From NCBI RefSeq assembly GCF_003369565.1, contig NZ_PIOD01000005.1:1-64000 (forward strand): DNA of 64,000 nt. Reading direction: 5' to 3'. Each line of letters begins with the position of its first letter. The stretch's first letter is position 1. The notes beneath the pieces were generated by a model. It had not been told where the DNA came from, made no database searches, and saw only the letters and a list, made by a program, of their open reading frames with translations. Below are positions 17,458 through 26,665 of the stretch, piece by piece. The stretch comes from Oceanobacillus chungangensis (lineage in GTDB: Bacteria > Bacillota > Bacilli > Bacillales > Amphibacillaceae). The translations under genes were made by a program, and so were the position numbers.

Positions 17458-17805
17458 ATGATAGGGGAAAATATCCAAAGAATCCGAAAAAGCAAGGGGC
17501 TTACACTATCGGATTGTGCAGAACGTGCAAATATTTCCAAGTCCTATTTAAGCAATATTGAACGAAATTTAAATCAAAATCCTTCTATTCATATAATCGA
17601 GAAGCTAGCAGTTGTACTAGATGTTGATTTAAAAACATTACTTGGTACAGCGAAATCTATAAATGATCAAGTGCCAGAAAGTGAGTGGATAGAGTTTGTG
17701 AATGAGTTAAAGAAATCGGGAGTTGAGAAGGAACAATTACAGGAGTTTAGAGCTGTGATTGAATTTGTGAGATGGCAGAAGGGGAAATTAGAGGAAAGGA
17801 AATAG
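17458..17805 (+). CDS. sinR: SinR-family repressor encoded inside the eps locus
   Basis: A 115-residue SinR/SlrR homologue, close to the 111 residues of B. subtilis SinR. The N-terminal Xre-type HTH (MIGENIQRIRKSKGLTLSDC, then AERANISKSYLSNIERNLNQNPSIH) is very similar to SinR, and the C-terminal SinI/SinR interaction region is present (SEWIEFVNELKKSGVEKEQL, then QEFRAVIEFVRWQK). In B. subtilis SinR represses epsA-O and tapA-sipW-tasA by binding GTTCTYT palindromes. Seven such palindromes lie in this window, all upstream of eps and lasso genes. The gene starts 3 nt after epsN, so it would be expressed with its own targets, a negative feedback arrangement not found in B. subtilis. No sinI-like gene is visible nearby; the protein may be SlrR-like or controlled by a remote SinI. 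Confidence 0.88.
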   Translation: MIGENIQRIRKSKGLTLSDCAERANISKSYLSNIERNLNQNPSIHIIEKLAVVLDVDLKTLLGTAKSINDQVPESEWIEFVNELKKSGVEKEQLQEFRAVIEFVRWQKGKLEERK

Positions 17806-17850
17806 AAGATAAAAGATATTAATTAGAGTTTTATAAGGAGAGCATAAAAA

Positions 17851-18591
17851 ATGAATGAGATCGAAAAAATCCCTAAAGTTATTCATTATTGTTGGTTTGG
17901 GCGTGGCAAGAAATCTAATAAGATTATTAAGTGTATGAAGAGTTGGCATAGAAACCTAAAAGGATATAAATTCATAGAGTGGAACGAAGATAATTTTGAC
18001 ATAAATTCTAACCAATATGTCAAAGAGGCATATGAAGCAAAAAAATATGCATTTGTAAGTGACTATGTAAGGCTGTATGCACTTTATAATTACGGCGGTA
18101 TTTACATGGATACTGATGTTGAAGTTCTAAAATCCCTAGATCGTTTTCTAATTCATGAAGCATTTTCTGGATTTGAAGATGAAAAACATGTTCCTACAGG
18201 TCTAATGGGTGCTGCTAAAGAACATTCCTGGATTAAGGAATTACTCTCGTATTACGATAAAAAATCTTTTTATCTACCAAATGGAAGGGATGATATGACA
18301 ACAAACACCTCAATAATCACTAAAAATTGTGTGGAGCATGGTTTAGTACCAAATGGCCAGTACCAGACAATATTAAACGGAGTGGTATTATATCCAAGGA
18401 CATACTTCTGTCCTTATGATTACATAAATGGTGCTTCTTTTATAACAAATGAAAGTTATACAATACACCATTTCGCAAAATCCTGGCTTCCTTTACATGT
18501 AAGATTAAGAGGCGAAATAAAAAGATACATGAGTAATATTTTGGGACCGGATGTAATTTCTACCATGAGAAAATTAGTATCGAAAAACTAG
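17851..18591 (+). CDS. GT32-type glycosyltransferase (capsular polysaccharide synthesis protein)
   Basis: A 246-residue enzyme with the DXD-sugar domain: IPKVIHYCWFGRGKKS at the N-terminus, FVSDYVRLYALYNYGGIYMD and the metal-binding MDTDVEVL. Such enzymes transfer single hexoses during capsule assembly. AAGGAG precedes the ATG. From this gene to 23844 the DNA looks more AT-rich than the upstream eps genes and the gene content departs from the B. subtilis eps set, consistent with a strain-variable polymer module. Confidence 0.8.
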   Translation: MNEIEKIPKVIHYCWFGRGKKSNKIIKCMKSWHRNLKGYKFIEWNEDNFDINSNQYVKEAYEAKKYAFVSDYVRLYALYNYGGIYMDTDVEVLKSLDRFLIHEAFSGFEDEKHVPTGLMGAAKEHSWIKELLSYYDKKSFYLPNGRDDMTTNTSIITKNCVEHGLVPNGQYQTILNGVVLYPRTYFCPYDYINGASFITNESYTIHHFAKSWLPLHVRLRGEIKRYMSNILGPDVISTMRKLVSKN

Positions 18592-18612
18592 TAGATAGGG
18601 AGGGGGTACTTC

Positions 18613-19803
18613 ATGAAAAAGAAAATAATAATTATTACTCAATATATGCATACAGGTGGGGTTGAAAAAAGTTTACTAACACTTCTAGATGAAATTAATT
18701 ACGAAAAGTATGAAATCGACCTGTTACTTTTTGATCATTCGGGAATTTTATTTACTAACATTCCCCAAAATGTTAATATCCTACCTCCATTGTTTGAAAC
18801 TTACTCTACTCCTCTATCAAATGCTGTTCCGAAACTAATTAAACAGGGCAGTATACGCTTACTGATAGGAAAGGTCCTTGCATCAGGTTTAGGGAAATTT
18901 TCGAGAGGAATGGGAACTGGGATAAGATGGTCAGTTTATCGTCACACTTTACGGAACATGCAAAAACATTATGACATTGCAATAAGTTATATAGATTTCT
19001 TTTGTAATTATTACATCACTGAAAAGGTAAAAGCTGATAAGAAAATAGTTTTTAACCATATGGATTACGCTTATGCCCAGAAAGACGGATGGCCATGTAT
19101 AAAACTAGATAGAAAAAGTTTTATAAAAAGTGATTATATTATTTCCGTTTCAGAGTCAGCAAGAAAATCATTAGAATCATATTTCCCTGAGTCCAAAAGT
19201 AAAATGCATGTAATCAAAAATAGAGTCTCCCAAGAAATAATTCGAAAAATGGCTAAATCCCAGGATGTTTATAAAGAATACGCAACTGGATTTAAGATTT
19301 GTACTATTTCTCGTCTAGTAGAAGAAAAAGGGGTGTGGCTCGCTCTTGAGTCATGTTATATGCTTGTTAGTCAAGGATATAATGTTCAGTGGATACTGGT
19401 TGGAAATGGACCATTGCGCTCGGAATTGGAAAAACGGGCTATAGACCTTGGTTTAGAGGATAAATTTATTTTAGTAGGGGAAAAGTCAAATCCTTATCCG
19501 TATATTGCTGGTTGCGATGTTTATGTTCAACCATCAAAAACCGAAGCACATTGCATAGCTGTAGAGGAAGCAATTGCTATAAGGAGACCAATTATTGTGA
19601 CTGATATTCCATCATTTAACGAACAAATTACTAATGATGAGACTGGAATTATTGTTCCGTTAAGTGTTGAGGGGATTTATGAGGGAATAAAAAAGTTGTA
19701 CTATTCTAAGGAATTGAGACAAAAACTATCTAAAAGACTAACTCTCTTAGAGGATAGGAATAAACAGGCAATTAAAAAGTTCACTCAACTAATAGAAAGT
19801 TAA
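18613..19803 (+). CDS. GT4 family glycosyltransferase
   Basis: A 396-residue GT-B enzyme. It opens with KIIIITQYMHTGGVEKSLLT, the GGVEK loop being the acceptor-side glycine motif, has TISRLVEEKGVWLALESCYML and WILVGNGPLRSEL at the donor domain, and the catalytic signature PSKTEAHCIAVEEAIAIRRP in place of the more usual EGFGL.xxEA. Strong ribosome site AGGGAGGGGG. Lys codons are mostly AAA/AAG in an AT-rich gene. It is followed by 226 nt without a gene that hold a small hairpin GGCTATTT/AAATAGCC (19962-19982). Confidence 0.8.
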   Translation: MKKKIIIITQYMHTGGVEKSLLTLLDEINYEKYEIDLLLFDHSGILFTNIPQNVNILPPLFETYSTPLSNAVPKLIKQGSIRLLIGKVLASGLGKFSRGMGTGIRWSVYRHTLRNMQKHYDIAISYIDFFCNYYITEKVKADKKIVFNHMDYAYAQKDGWPCIKLDRKSFIKSDYIISVSESARKSLESYFPESKSKMHVIKNRVSQEIIRKMAKSQDVYKEYATGFKICTISRLVEEKGVWLALESCYMLVSQGYNVQWILVGNGPLRSELEKRAIDLGLEDKFILVGEKSNPYPYIAGCDVYVQPSKTEAHCIAVEEAIAIRRPIIVTDIPSFNEQITNDETGIIVPLSVEGIYEGIKKLYYSKELRQKLSKRLTLLEDRNKQAIKKFTQLIES

Positions 19804-20029
19804 TTAACTGCTTGAAAAATGAAATGCTACTTAGCATTCATAGTTTATTAGTTTAAGTCCTAAAGATTAGCAGTATTTATTAATAGTAGACAGAGGTAAG
19901 AAAAGAGAAAAAAAGTAAGATTAATTACTTCAACATTGATTTAAACTAAAATATTCTAAAGGGCTATTTAAAGGAAATAGCCAGCTATAACTTGGGAATT
20001 GATAACAAAAATAGAAGGAGATTGGTTAC

Positions 20030-21040
20030 GTGGATAACATTTTGATATTAGATACGTCAGTAGGTTCTCTTAATAAAGGCGATGACATAATTATGAAATG
20101 TATAAAAAGTCAGCTATTAGAGATAACTAAGAATAGTTATGTATTAACACTTCCAACACATGTTTCTCCCTTTCATTGGTATCAAGTAGCTAGAAGATCT
20201 AGCAGATTAAATATTTATAGTAACGCAAAATATAAATTTGTAGGTGGCTCAAATTTATTAACAATGGATATGTTAACTCACTTCCCACAATGGAATATTA
20301 ACATGTTTAATTATGGACCATTAACTGGAAGTATTTTGGTTGGTGTTGGAGCTGGTAAGGGCAATAAGATTAATAGATATACAAAAATGCTTTACAAAAA
20401 GGTTCTATCACATGAATTCATTCATAGTGTTAGAGATGAAAGAACAAAGATAATGTTAGAAGAAATGGGATTTGAAGCAATAAATACAGGATGCGCTACT
20501 TTGTGGTCACTCACTCCAGAATTGTGTAATGATATTCCAACAAAAAAATCAGAATCTGTTGTCTTTACACTTACACCAAATACTAATGGAAGTAAACAGG
20601 ATCAATTATTTTTAGATATACTTAACTTAAATTATAAATACATATATTTTTGGATTCAAGGTATAGATGATTTAAGTTATCTTAAAGGATTTAAAAATAT
20701 AGAAAATATACGAATAATACCACCCACTATAGAGGATTATGAAAAATTGCTGAGCACTGACGTTGATTATATAGGGACCCGACTACATGGAGGCATATTT
20801 GCAATGCGGCATAGAAAGAGATCAATTATTATTAGTATAGACGAAAGGGCTCGTGGTATGGGGGAAACTTATAATCTCAACCTAGTTGATAGGGAGGATA
20901 TCCATAATTTGGATAATATGATTAATTCTGATTTTGTAACAGATATTAGATTAGATTTTGGTCTCGTAGAAAAATGGCTTAACCAATTTGAACCTCAACA
21001 AAGCTCAGAAATAATTTTAAACGCTAGGGGTGTAATATGA
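20030..21040 (+). CDS. polysaccharide pyruvyl transferase family protein
   Basis: A 336-residue member of the CsaB/WcaK/EpsO-type family, which adds ketal pyruvate (or acts as a related glycosyltransferase) on polysaccharides. Visible features are the N-terminal ILDTSVGSLNKGDDIIMKCI, a glycine-rich GPLTGSILVGVGAGKG, VRDERTKIMLEEMGFEA and the C-terminal substrate motif DYIGTRLHGGIFAMRHRKRS, which contains the conserved R-x-H-G. Start GTG 20030, with AGAAGGAG upstream. It overlaps the next gene by 4 nt, so the two are translationally coupled. Confidence 0.78.
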   Translation: MDNILILDTSVGSLNKGDDIIMKCIKSQLLEITKNSYVLTLPTHVSPFHWYQVARRSSRLNIYSNAKYKFVGGSNLLTMDMLTHFPQWNINMFNYGPLTGSILVGVGAGKGNKINRYTKMLYKKVLSHEFIHSVRDERTKIMLEEMGFEAINTGCATLWSLTPELCNDIPTKKSESVVFTLTPNTNGSKQDQLFLDILNLNYKYIYFWIQGIDDLSYLKGFKNIENIRIIPPTIEDYEKLLSTDVDYIGTRLHGGIFAMRHRKRSIIISIDERARGMGETYNLNLVDREDIHNLDNMINSDFVTDIRLDFGLVEKWLNQFEPQQSSEIILNARGVI

Positions 21041-22302
21041 AAAATATAATCCTTGATGAAATAATAGTTAAAGGTAATAGGGTGGATTACTTTTTTACTG
21101 TTAATGGTAAAGTACAGAAGTATTTTAAAAAAAGTAATCATTTGTTTATGGAGTATAATGTTGACGCAAATGACATTCCTATAAGTATATTAACTATCCC
21201 TTTTGTTGCAAATATAGCACCGCTTGCTTGGATAACAGACTCGTCGATAAGTGTATCTGAATTAGACGAGTCGTTTCATGATTGTCTAAGCAATATAAAG
21301 GAAGCTTATCAGAATATGTATCCTGAGGTTACATTTAAGGGACAAATCTTAACTTCTAGTCTTGTTAATAATTCCTATGTTCCAGAGCAAGAAGCAGCCC
21401 AATTATTCAGTGGAGGTCTTGATGCACTTGCAACATATATTAGATTAAAGGATAAAAAGCCACTGTTAATTACAGAATATGCATGGCACCATGATGATAT
21501 TCAAAAAAGTGAGGTATGGAATCAAGATAAAAAACATGTGATTCGTTTCGCAATGGATAATGGATTGACCAACATCCTTATTGACTCTAATTATGGAACG
21601 TTTATGAATGCACAATCGATTGATCGTGATTTTTTAAAAAGGCTTGGAGATTCATGGTGGCATGGATTGCATCACAGCTTAGCGATAATATCCGCGGCTA
21701 TTCCTATTGCCTATCAGTTAAAAGTAGAATGTATTTACATTGCAAGTTCTTTCTTCAAAGGTTATAAAGCTAAATGCGCATCAGATCCTACTGTAGATAA
21801 TGAGATAAAATATGCTTCTGGTAAAGTATTTCACGACGGTTATGAGATTAATAGACAACAAAAAGTAAAAATTGTAGTTGATCATTACTCAAATGAAAAT
21901 AAGTATGTTGATATAAGAGTATGTTTCTTAAATAAGGGAAACTGCTGTAATTGTGAAAAATGCCTTCGAACAATAATAGGAATTGTGGCTGAAGGGGAAA
22001 ATCCACAGAATTTCGGGTTTAATATTCCTGATAATCTATCAAGGCATATAAATAATTTTTTAGAAGAAAATATCAAGTATTTCAATCCATCAAAAATTAT
22101 GCAGTGGAAACTATCTATAAATAGAATGAGAGAAAATCGTGACAATATCCTTTATCCCGACCTATTAGATTGGTTTTTGGATTATGATTTTGTTACTGAA
22201 CGCAAGAAATCCTTAATTAAATATAGAGTCACTAAGTTCCTCCCTATTGTAAAAAGGAGAATTAGAACATGGCTAAATGGAAAGCTTGCACAAAATACTT
22301 AA
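21037..22302 (+). CDS. PP-loop ATPase-like protein with Cys cluster, exopolysaccharide locus
   Basis: A 421-residue protein I cannot assign to a named enzyme. LFSGGLDALATYIRL (about residues 128-142) is a PP-loop motif (SGGxD), as in QueC, tRNA thiolases and N-type ATP pyrophosphatases. A cysteine group follows near residue 300 (NKGNCCNCEKCLRTIIG, C-C-x-x-C-x-x-C), fit for a zinc or Fe-S site, as in QueC-like enzymes. A conserved-looking W/H-rich stretch (DSWWHGLHHSLAII) sits between them. The N-terminal 100 residues are all-beta-like. Coupling to the pyruvyltransferase suggests a polymer-modification role, such as adenylation of a carboxylate; this is inference. Confidence 0.6.
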   Translation: MKNIILDEIIVKGNRVDYFFTVNGKVQKYFKKSNHLFMEYNVDANDIPISILTIPFVANIAPLAWITDSSISVSELDESFHDCLSNIKEAYQNMYPEVTFKGQILTSSLVNNSYVPEQEAAQLFSGGLDALATYIRLKDKKPLLITEYAWHHDDIQKSEVWNQDKKHVIRFAMDNGLTNILIDSNYGTFMNAQSIDRDFLKRLGDSWWHGLHHSLAIISAAIPIAYQLKVECIYIASSFFKGYKAKCASDPTVDNEIKYASGKVFHDGYEINRQQKVKIVVDHYSNENKYVDIRVCFLNKGNCCNCEKCLRTIIGIVAEGENPQNFGFNIPDNLSRHINNFLEENIKYFNPSKIMQWKLSINRMRENRDNILYPDLLDWFLDYDFVTERKKSLIKYRVTKFLPIVKRRIRTWLNGKLAQNT

Positions 22303-22317
22303 ATAGAAGGCGTATTT

Positions 22318-23844
22318 ATGAGAATCCAAAATTCACTTAATAATATGATCTTTGGTATTTCTGGTCAAATAATCAGTCTAGTAATGGGGTTTGTCGTCCG
22401 AACTGTTTTTATTTACACACTAGGAATCGAATACTTGGGTGTAGATGGTCTTTTTACAAGTATTTTGTTAATGTTATCACTAGCAAACTTAGGCTTCGAT
22501 ACTGCAATGATTTATAGTTTATATAAGCCTTTGGCTGAAAATGATACTTACAAAATACAGGCTTTAATGAATTTATATAAAAAGGCATATAGAATAATAG
22601 GTTTAATAGTATTAACTATTGGATTATCATTGCTGCCTTTTCTTCCTTTCCTTATGAATGGTGATACGAATATAAAAAATATAAATCTAATCTATATACT
22701 ATTTTTATTACAATCTGCTACCTCTTATTACTTTGTATATAAGCAATCAATTATTATTGCTGATCAGCGGAATCATGTGATTTCAAAAATACATAGCATT
22801 TTTACAATTATCTCTAACATTCCCCTAATTATCTTGTTGTTAACCACAAGAAATTATATTGCAGTGCTTTCAACTCAGGTTGTATTTAGAATAATTGAAA
22901 ATGCTTATATTGCAAATAAAGCAAACAAGTTATACCCGTTTTTAAAAGAGAGTAATAATGCAAGTCTAGCTAAAGAAGATAGAAAACTATTTTACGAGAA
23001 TTTGTATTCTCTTTTTTTATACAAAATTAGTGGTGTTATTATAAACGGTACAGATAATATTATTATTTCAATATTTGCAGGGATTACTTGGGTGGGTATT
23101 TATTCCAATTATTTATTGATTATAAGTACAATTTCTACGCTGATAAGTTACTTATTTCACTCAATTACCGCAAGCGTTGGAAATTTGAATGTAAAAGAGA
23201 GTAAAGAAAAGAAATATTTTATTTTTCGTGTAATTAACTTTGCAAATTTTTGGATTTATGGATTTTGTGCTATATGTCTTTGGAATTTAATTAATCCATT
23301 TATATCATTGTGGTTGGGTGAACAATATCTTCTGGATATGTTTATTGTATTTGCGATAATATTAAGTTTTTATACTGCTGGAATGCAAAATGCAACTACA
23401 ACTTTTAGAGAAACTACTGGACTATTTAAGAAAGGGAAATATAGACCTTTAATTGCTGCAGGTTTAAATATCATTGTGTCAATTGTTCTCATAAAATTTA
23501 TTGGTATAGCGGGGGTGTTTTTAGGAACGGTTATCAGTCGACTATGTGTATATTTCTGGTACGATCCATTCGTTATATTTAAGTTTGTATTTTACAGATC
23601 AGTAAAGTCACATTTTATTCGATATATATCCTTTACGCTGCTGGTTGTTATTACTATTGTATTAACCAACTTTATTGGGAGTAATTTTTTCAATAGTAAT
23701 GCGATTATTAACATAGTCTTTAGAAGTGCAATATGTCTAATTGTGCCAAATATCATTTTCTTAATTTTGTTTAGAAAATCAAAGGAATTTTTATATCTTT
23801 GGAAAATAGTTAGAAATATGGCGAACAAGTCTCAAACAATTTAA
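22318..23844 (+). CDS. lipid-linked oligosaccharide flippase (Wzx/MATE-like)
   Basis: A 508-residue integral membrane protein with about 12-14 hydrophobic segments of the polysaccharide biosynthesis/MOP superfamily, which moves undecaprenyl-linked repeat units across the membrane for polymerisation. The N-terminus NNMIFGISGQIISLVMGFVV and TVFIYTLGIEYLGVDGLFTS are typical. It is the functional counterpart of EpsK. Ribosome site AGAAGG precedes ATG 22318. It is the last gene of the exopolysaccharide segment; no strong terminator hairpin is obvious directly after it. Confidence 0.85.
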   Translation: MRIQNSLNNMIFGISGQIISLVMGFVVRTVFIYTLGIEYLGVDGLFTSILLMLSLANLGFDTAMIYSLYKPLAENDTYKIQALMNLYKKAYRIIGLIVLTIGLSLLPFLPFLMNGDTNIKNINLIYILFLLQSATSYYFVYKQSIIIADQRNHVISKIHSIFTIISNIPLIILLLTTRNYIAVLSTQVVFRIIENAYIANKANKLYPFLKESNNASLAKEDRKLFYENLYSLFLYKISGVIINGTDNIIISIFAGITWVGIYSNYLLIISTISTLISYLFHSITASVGNLNVKESKEKKYFIFRVINFANFWIYGFCAICLWNLINPFISLWLGEQYLLDMFIVFAIILSFYTAGMQNATTTFRETTGLFKKGKYRPLIAAGLNIIVSIVLIKFIGIAGVFLGTVISRLCVYFWYDPFVIFKFVFYRSVKSHFIRYISFTLLVVITIVLTNFIGSNFFNSNAIINIVFRSAICLIVPNIIFLILFRKSKEFLYLWKIVRNMANKSQTI

Positions 23845-24313
23845 CGATGGTCCTATTGAGTAAATGAACAGTATAATTTTTAACCTTTATTAAATGGAAT
23901 TATATTGCTTTACTTAATCTCGATTTGTGTATGGATAATTGTAAATCGTAGTTATTAAAATAGTTAGGTTTGGTTTATTAATAAGGGTAATAAGTTTGCA
24001 GGAATAATAGTTAGTTAATACAATGTCGATTATTGTCTATAGAAAAAATAAATCAAAGTATTGCTTTGTTGATAGAATTATAGTATCGTTCATTATATAG
24101 CACAAATGTGACGTTTGACCTAGTTTCCTTATAATTCACTAAAATCAATCTTCATGATTAACTACGAATAAAACCATCATTTTCTGATGATGTTATAATC
24201 TGTTTATTACAGCATCATGGAATCTCTAGGATTATTTTGTTCTTAATAAAGAATAAAATAATAAATTTTCATTTTTAAATCCAACATAAAATACCTTGAA
24301 TCGGAGAGGAAAA
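23845..24313 (+). promoter_or_regulatory. 469-nt spacer with SinR-type operator, upstream of the lasso cyclase
   Basis: There is no supported gene here. The key feature is GTTCTTAATAAAGAAT at 24239-24254, identical base for base to the operator of the orphan precursor at 2967-2982. A possible extended -10 (TGTTATAAT, 24191-24199) lies about 40 bp upstream of it with no good -35. The rest is very AT-rich with small dyads such as CATCATTTTCTGATGATG (24175-24192). Confidence 0.6.
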
Positions 24314-26242
24314 ATGAGCGCAATAGCTGGCATTTATCATCTAAATAAAGAACCGTTACCAGTCAATCATGGTCATGGAATCATGAAGGTATTACAGAAG
24401 TTTCCTGCTGATGATGCGCAAATTTGGCAGCAGGAGAATATATTTTTAGGTTGTCATGCACAATGGATCACACCAGAATCAGTGGATGAGCAACTACCTT
24501 ATAATGATCATGAGAGACAATTAGCGATTACTGCTGATGCCATTATCGATAATCGTAGAGAATTATTTGATAGATTACAAGTGGATCGAGAAAAAAGAAC
24601 GACAATGCCTGATAGTCAGTTGATTTTATTAGCTTACTGTAAATGGGGGGAAGAAGTTCCAAAATATTTAATTGGTGATTTTGCTTTCATGATTTGGGAC
24701 AGAAATGAGGAAAAACTTTTTGGCGCACGTGATTTTTCTGGTACCAGAACTCTTTACTATTATGAGAACCATGAACGTTTTGCCTTTTGTACAACAATAG
24801 AGCCTTTATTAACATTACCATATATAAAAAAGAGGATAAATGAAAAATGGATAGCGGAGTATTTAGCTGTTTCAGGGATGATTGATACAGAGAATGCCTC
24901 AATTACTCCATATCAAAGTATTAGGCAAATACCTCCTTCACATAGTATTTCTGTAAATGAAAATAAGGTCAAAATTACGAGGTACAGTACAATAACTTCT
25001 GGTGAAAAGCTGAAATTGAACTCAACTGATGAATATGTAGAGGCCTTTCAAGAGGTATTTCAAGAAGCAGTCACCTCGCGTTTACGTACATATCGAAAAG
25101 TTGGTGCGCAACTTAGCGGTGGTTTAGATTCTGGTGCGGTTGTAGGTTTCGCTGCAAAGGAATTACAGGAAAGTGGAAAAACTTTAGATAGTTTTAGTTA
25201 TATCCCCCCTAGTGATTTTAAAGACTATACACCAAAATATTTACAAGCAGACGAGAGACCATATATTCGTTCAACTGTACAACATGTTGGGGGGATTAAA
25301 GATCACTATTTTGATTTTGAAGGTAGAAATTCCTTTACAGAAATTGATAGTTTTCTTGAAATGATGGAGATGCCCTATAAGTTCTTTGAAAACTCCTTTT
25401 GGTTACATGGGGTTGTGGAAAAAGCACGTAGTGAAGGGGTAGGAGTATTACTTAATGGTGATAGAGGTAATTTTACCATCTCTTGGGGCTCTGCTTTAGA
25501 TTATTACGCTCAACTTTTGAAGAAGATAAAGTGGATTTATCTTTTCAGAGAGCTGGATAGCTTTAGTCATAAGATGGGGGGATCAAGGTTACGTACTTTG
25601 CCCCTAATTGCCAAAATAGGATTTCCAACAATTAATCAAATCATTTCAAAAGATAAACCTTATCAATTACCATTATTCATAAATCCTGAATTTGCAGAGA
25701 AGAGCGGAGTATTTAATAGAATTAAGGATAGTCGAAAGTCTATCCCATTACAATCAATATATGAATATAGAAAGGAACATTTTAAAGATGTATTTAATTG
25801 GAATGCAACAAATACATTAGCAACAAAGTTATCTTTACGCTATGGAGTATGGAAACGGGATCCAACGAATGACCTACGTGTTGTTAAATTCTGTCTTTCT
25901 GTTCCTGAGAATCAATATGTTGAAAATGGGATGGATCGGGCTCTTATCCGTAATGCTACTGAAAAGATTTTACCTGATAGCGTTCGATTGAATCAAAGAA
26001 TCCATGGAGTTCAAGGAGTTGATTGGGTTCATCGAATGGTTCCATTTTGGGAAGAATTTACTAATGAATTAAGACAGATGAGCAGTGATAAAGAGTTTCA
26101 AAAATATATAGATACTAAAGTAATTAATGATTCAATTTCAATTTTAGAAGAAGGCGCAAAGCCAGAATATGCTACTAATCCAAATTATAAAATACTAATG
26201 CGTTGTTTGATTGTTTATCGATTCATAAAAAAGTTTGATTGA
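24314..26242 (+). CDS. lasso peptide macrolactam synthetase (asparagine synthase homologue, PadeC-like)
   Basis: A 642-residue two-domain cyclase. The N-terminal class-II glutaminase-like domain starts MSAIAGIYHLN, so it lacks the catalytic Cys2, as expected for an enzyme that uses the peptide amine instead of glutamine ammonia. The synthetase domain has the PP-loop LSGGLDS (about 266-272), which adenylates the side-chain carboxylate of the precursor. ATG 24314 with GGAGAGGA is preferred over an earlier in-frame start at 24296. It is directly followed, 14 nt later, by the precursor gene. Its order (C then A) differs from the A-first order of the paeninodin cluster. It should close the ring between Leu1 and Asp9 of the core. 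Confidence 0.9.
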   Translation: MSAIAGIYHLNKEPLPVNHGHGIMKVLQKFPADDAQIWQQENIFLGCHAQWITPESVDEQLPYNDHERQLAITADAIIDNRRELFDRLQVDREKRTTMPDSQLILLAYCKWGEEVPKYLIGDFAFMIWDRNEEKLFGARDFSGTRTLYYYENHERFAFCTTIEPLLTLPYIKKRINEKWIAEYLAVSGMIDTENASITPYQSIRQIPPSHSISVNENKVKITRYSTITSGEKLKLNSTDEYVEAFQEVFQEAVTSRLRTYRKVGAQLSGGLDSGAVVGFAAKELQESGKTLDSFSYIPPSDFKDYTPKYLQADERPYIRSTVQHVGGIKDHYFDFEGRNSFTEIDSFLEMMEMPYKFFENSFWLHGVVEKARSEGVGVLLNGDRGNFTISWGSALDYYAQLLKKIKWIYLFRELDSFSHKMGGSRLRTLPLIAKIGFPTINQIISKDKPYQLPLFINPEFAEKSGVFNRIKDSRKSIPLQSIYEYRKEHFKDVFNWNATNTLATKLSLRYGVWKRDPTNDLRVVKFCLSVPENQYVENGMDRALIRNATEKILPDSVRLNQRIHGVQGVDWVHRMVPFWEEFTNELRQMSSDKEFQKYIDTKVINDSISILEEGAKPEYATNPNYKILMRCLIVYRFIKKFD

Positions 26243-26256
26243 AAGGAGGTGTTAAT

Positions 26257-26388
26257 ATGAAAAAGGAATGGAATAATCCAGTGTTGGAAGTATTGGACGT
26301 AAATAGAACAATGTTAGGAAATGGTGGGGACTATACTGATGCCGCATTTGACCCCAAAACGCATAAAGATCTTATTACATTTAGTTAA
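26257..26388 (+). CDS. lasso peptide precursor, paeninodin family
   Basis: A 43-residue precursor with ribosome site AAAGGAGGTG. The leader (MKKEW..PVLEVLDVNRTM, residues 1-19) has the W/P/L recognition residues and the conserved Thr18 at -2. The core starts at Leu20: L-G-N-G-G-D-Y-T-D, then AAFDPKTHK and DLITFS. Asp28 is core position 9, giving a nine-residue Leu1-Asp9 macrolactam and a 15-residue tail. The last residue is Ser, which is the phosphorylation site used by PadeK-type kinases, and such a kinase lies downstream. Leu as residue 1 is less common than Gly or Ala. Bulky plug candidates in the tail are Phe12, His17 and Lys18. Confidence 0.92.
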   Translation: MKKEWNNPVLEVLDVNRTMLGNGGDYTDAAFDPKTHKDLITFS

Positions 26389-26448
26389 GAAAACTATCTA
26401 AATTCATCTAGAATTTTATTATTATTTAACAAAACTTAGTAAGTCTTA

Positions 26449-26485
26449 GAGAATTCCTATCCTTAGTAAAAGTATAGGAATTCTC
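26449..26485 (+). terminator. stable hairpin between precursor and processing genes
   Basis: Perfect 12-bp stem GAGAATTCCTAT (26449-26460) / ATAGGAATTCTC (26474-26485), loop 13 nt. It is followed by CATTTCAAATAAT rather than a clear T run, so it may act as a partial terminator or protect the 3' end of an abundant precursor mRNA, as is common after RiPP precursor genes. Confidence 0.65.
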
Positions 26486-26532
26486 CATTTCAAATAATAA
26501 ATATCATTGATAAAGTAATTATAAGACGAGCC

Positions 26533-26592
26533 GTTCTCTATATAATGATTAACGGCAGTATTTTTTTAAGTTATTTGTTCATTATAAAGAAC
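26533..26592 (+). promoter_or_regulatory. SinR-type half-site and palindrome before the lasso kinase operon
   Basis: A perfect half-site GTTCTCT at 26533-26539 overlaps a -10-like TATAAT (26541-26546); a full palindrome GTTCATTATAAAGAAC follows at 26577-26592. This places the kinase/B1/B2/NTase/ABC operon under the same control as cyclase and precursor. Confidence 0.6.
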
Positions 26593-26665
26593 ATGTTGTG
26601 AAGTAAATCTTACTAATTATTTGAGTGATTTACTACGATGATAACAAAAAGTAGGTGATATTTAC

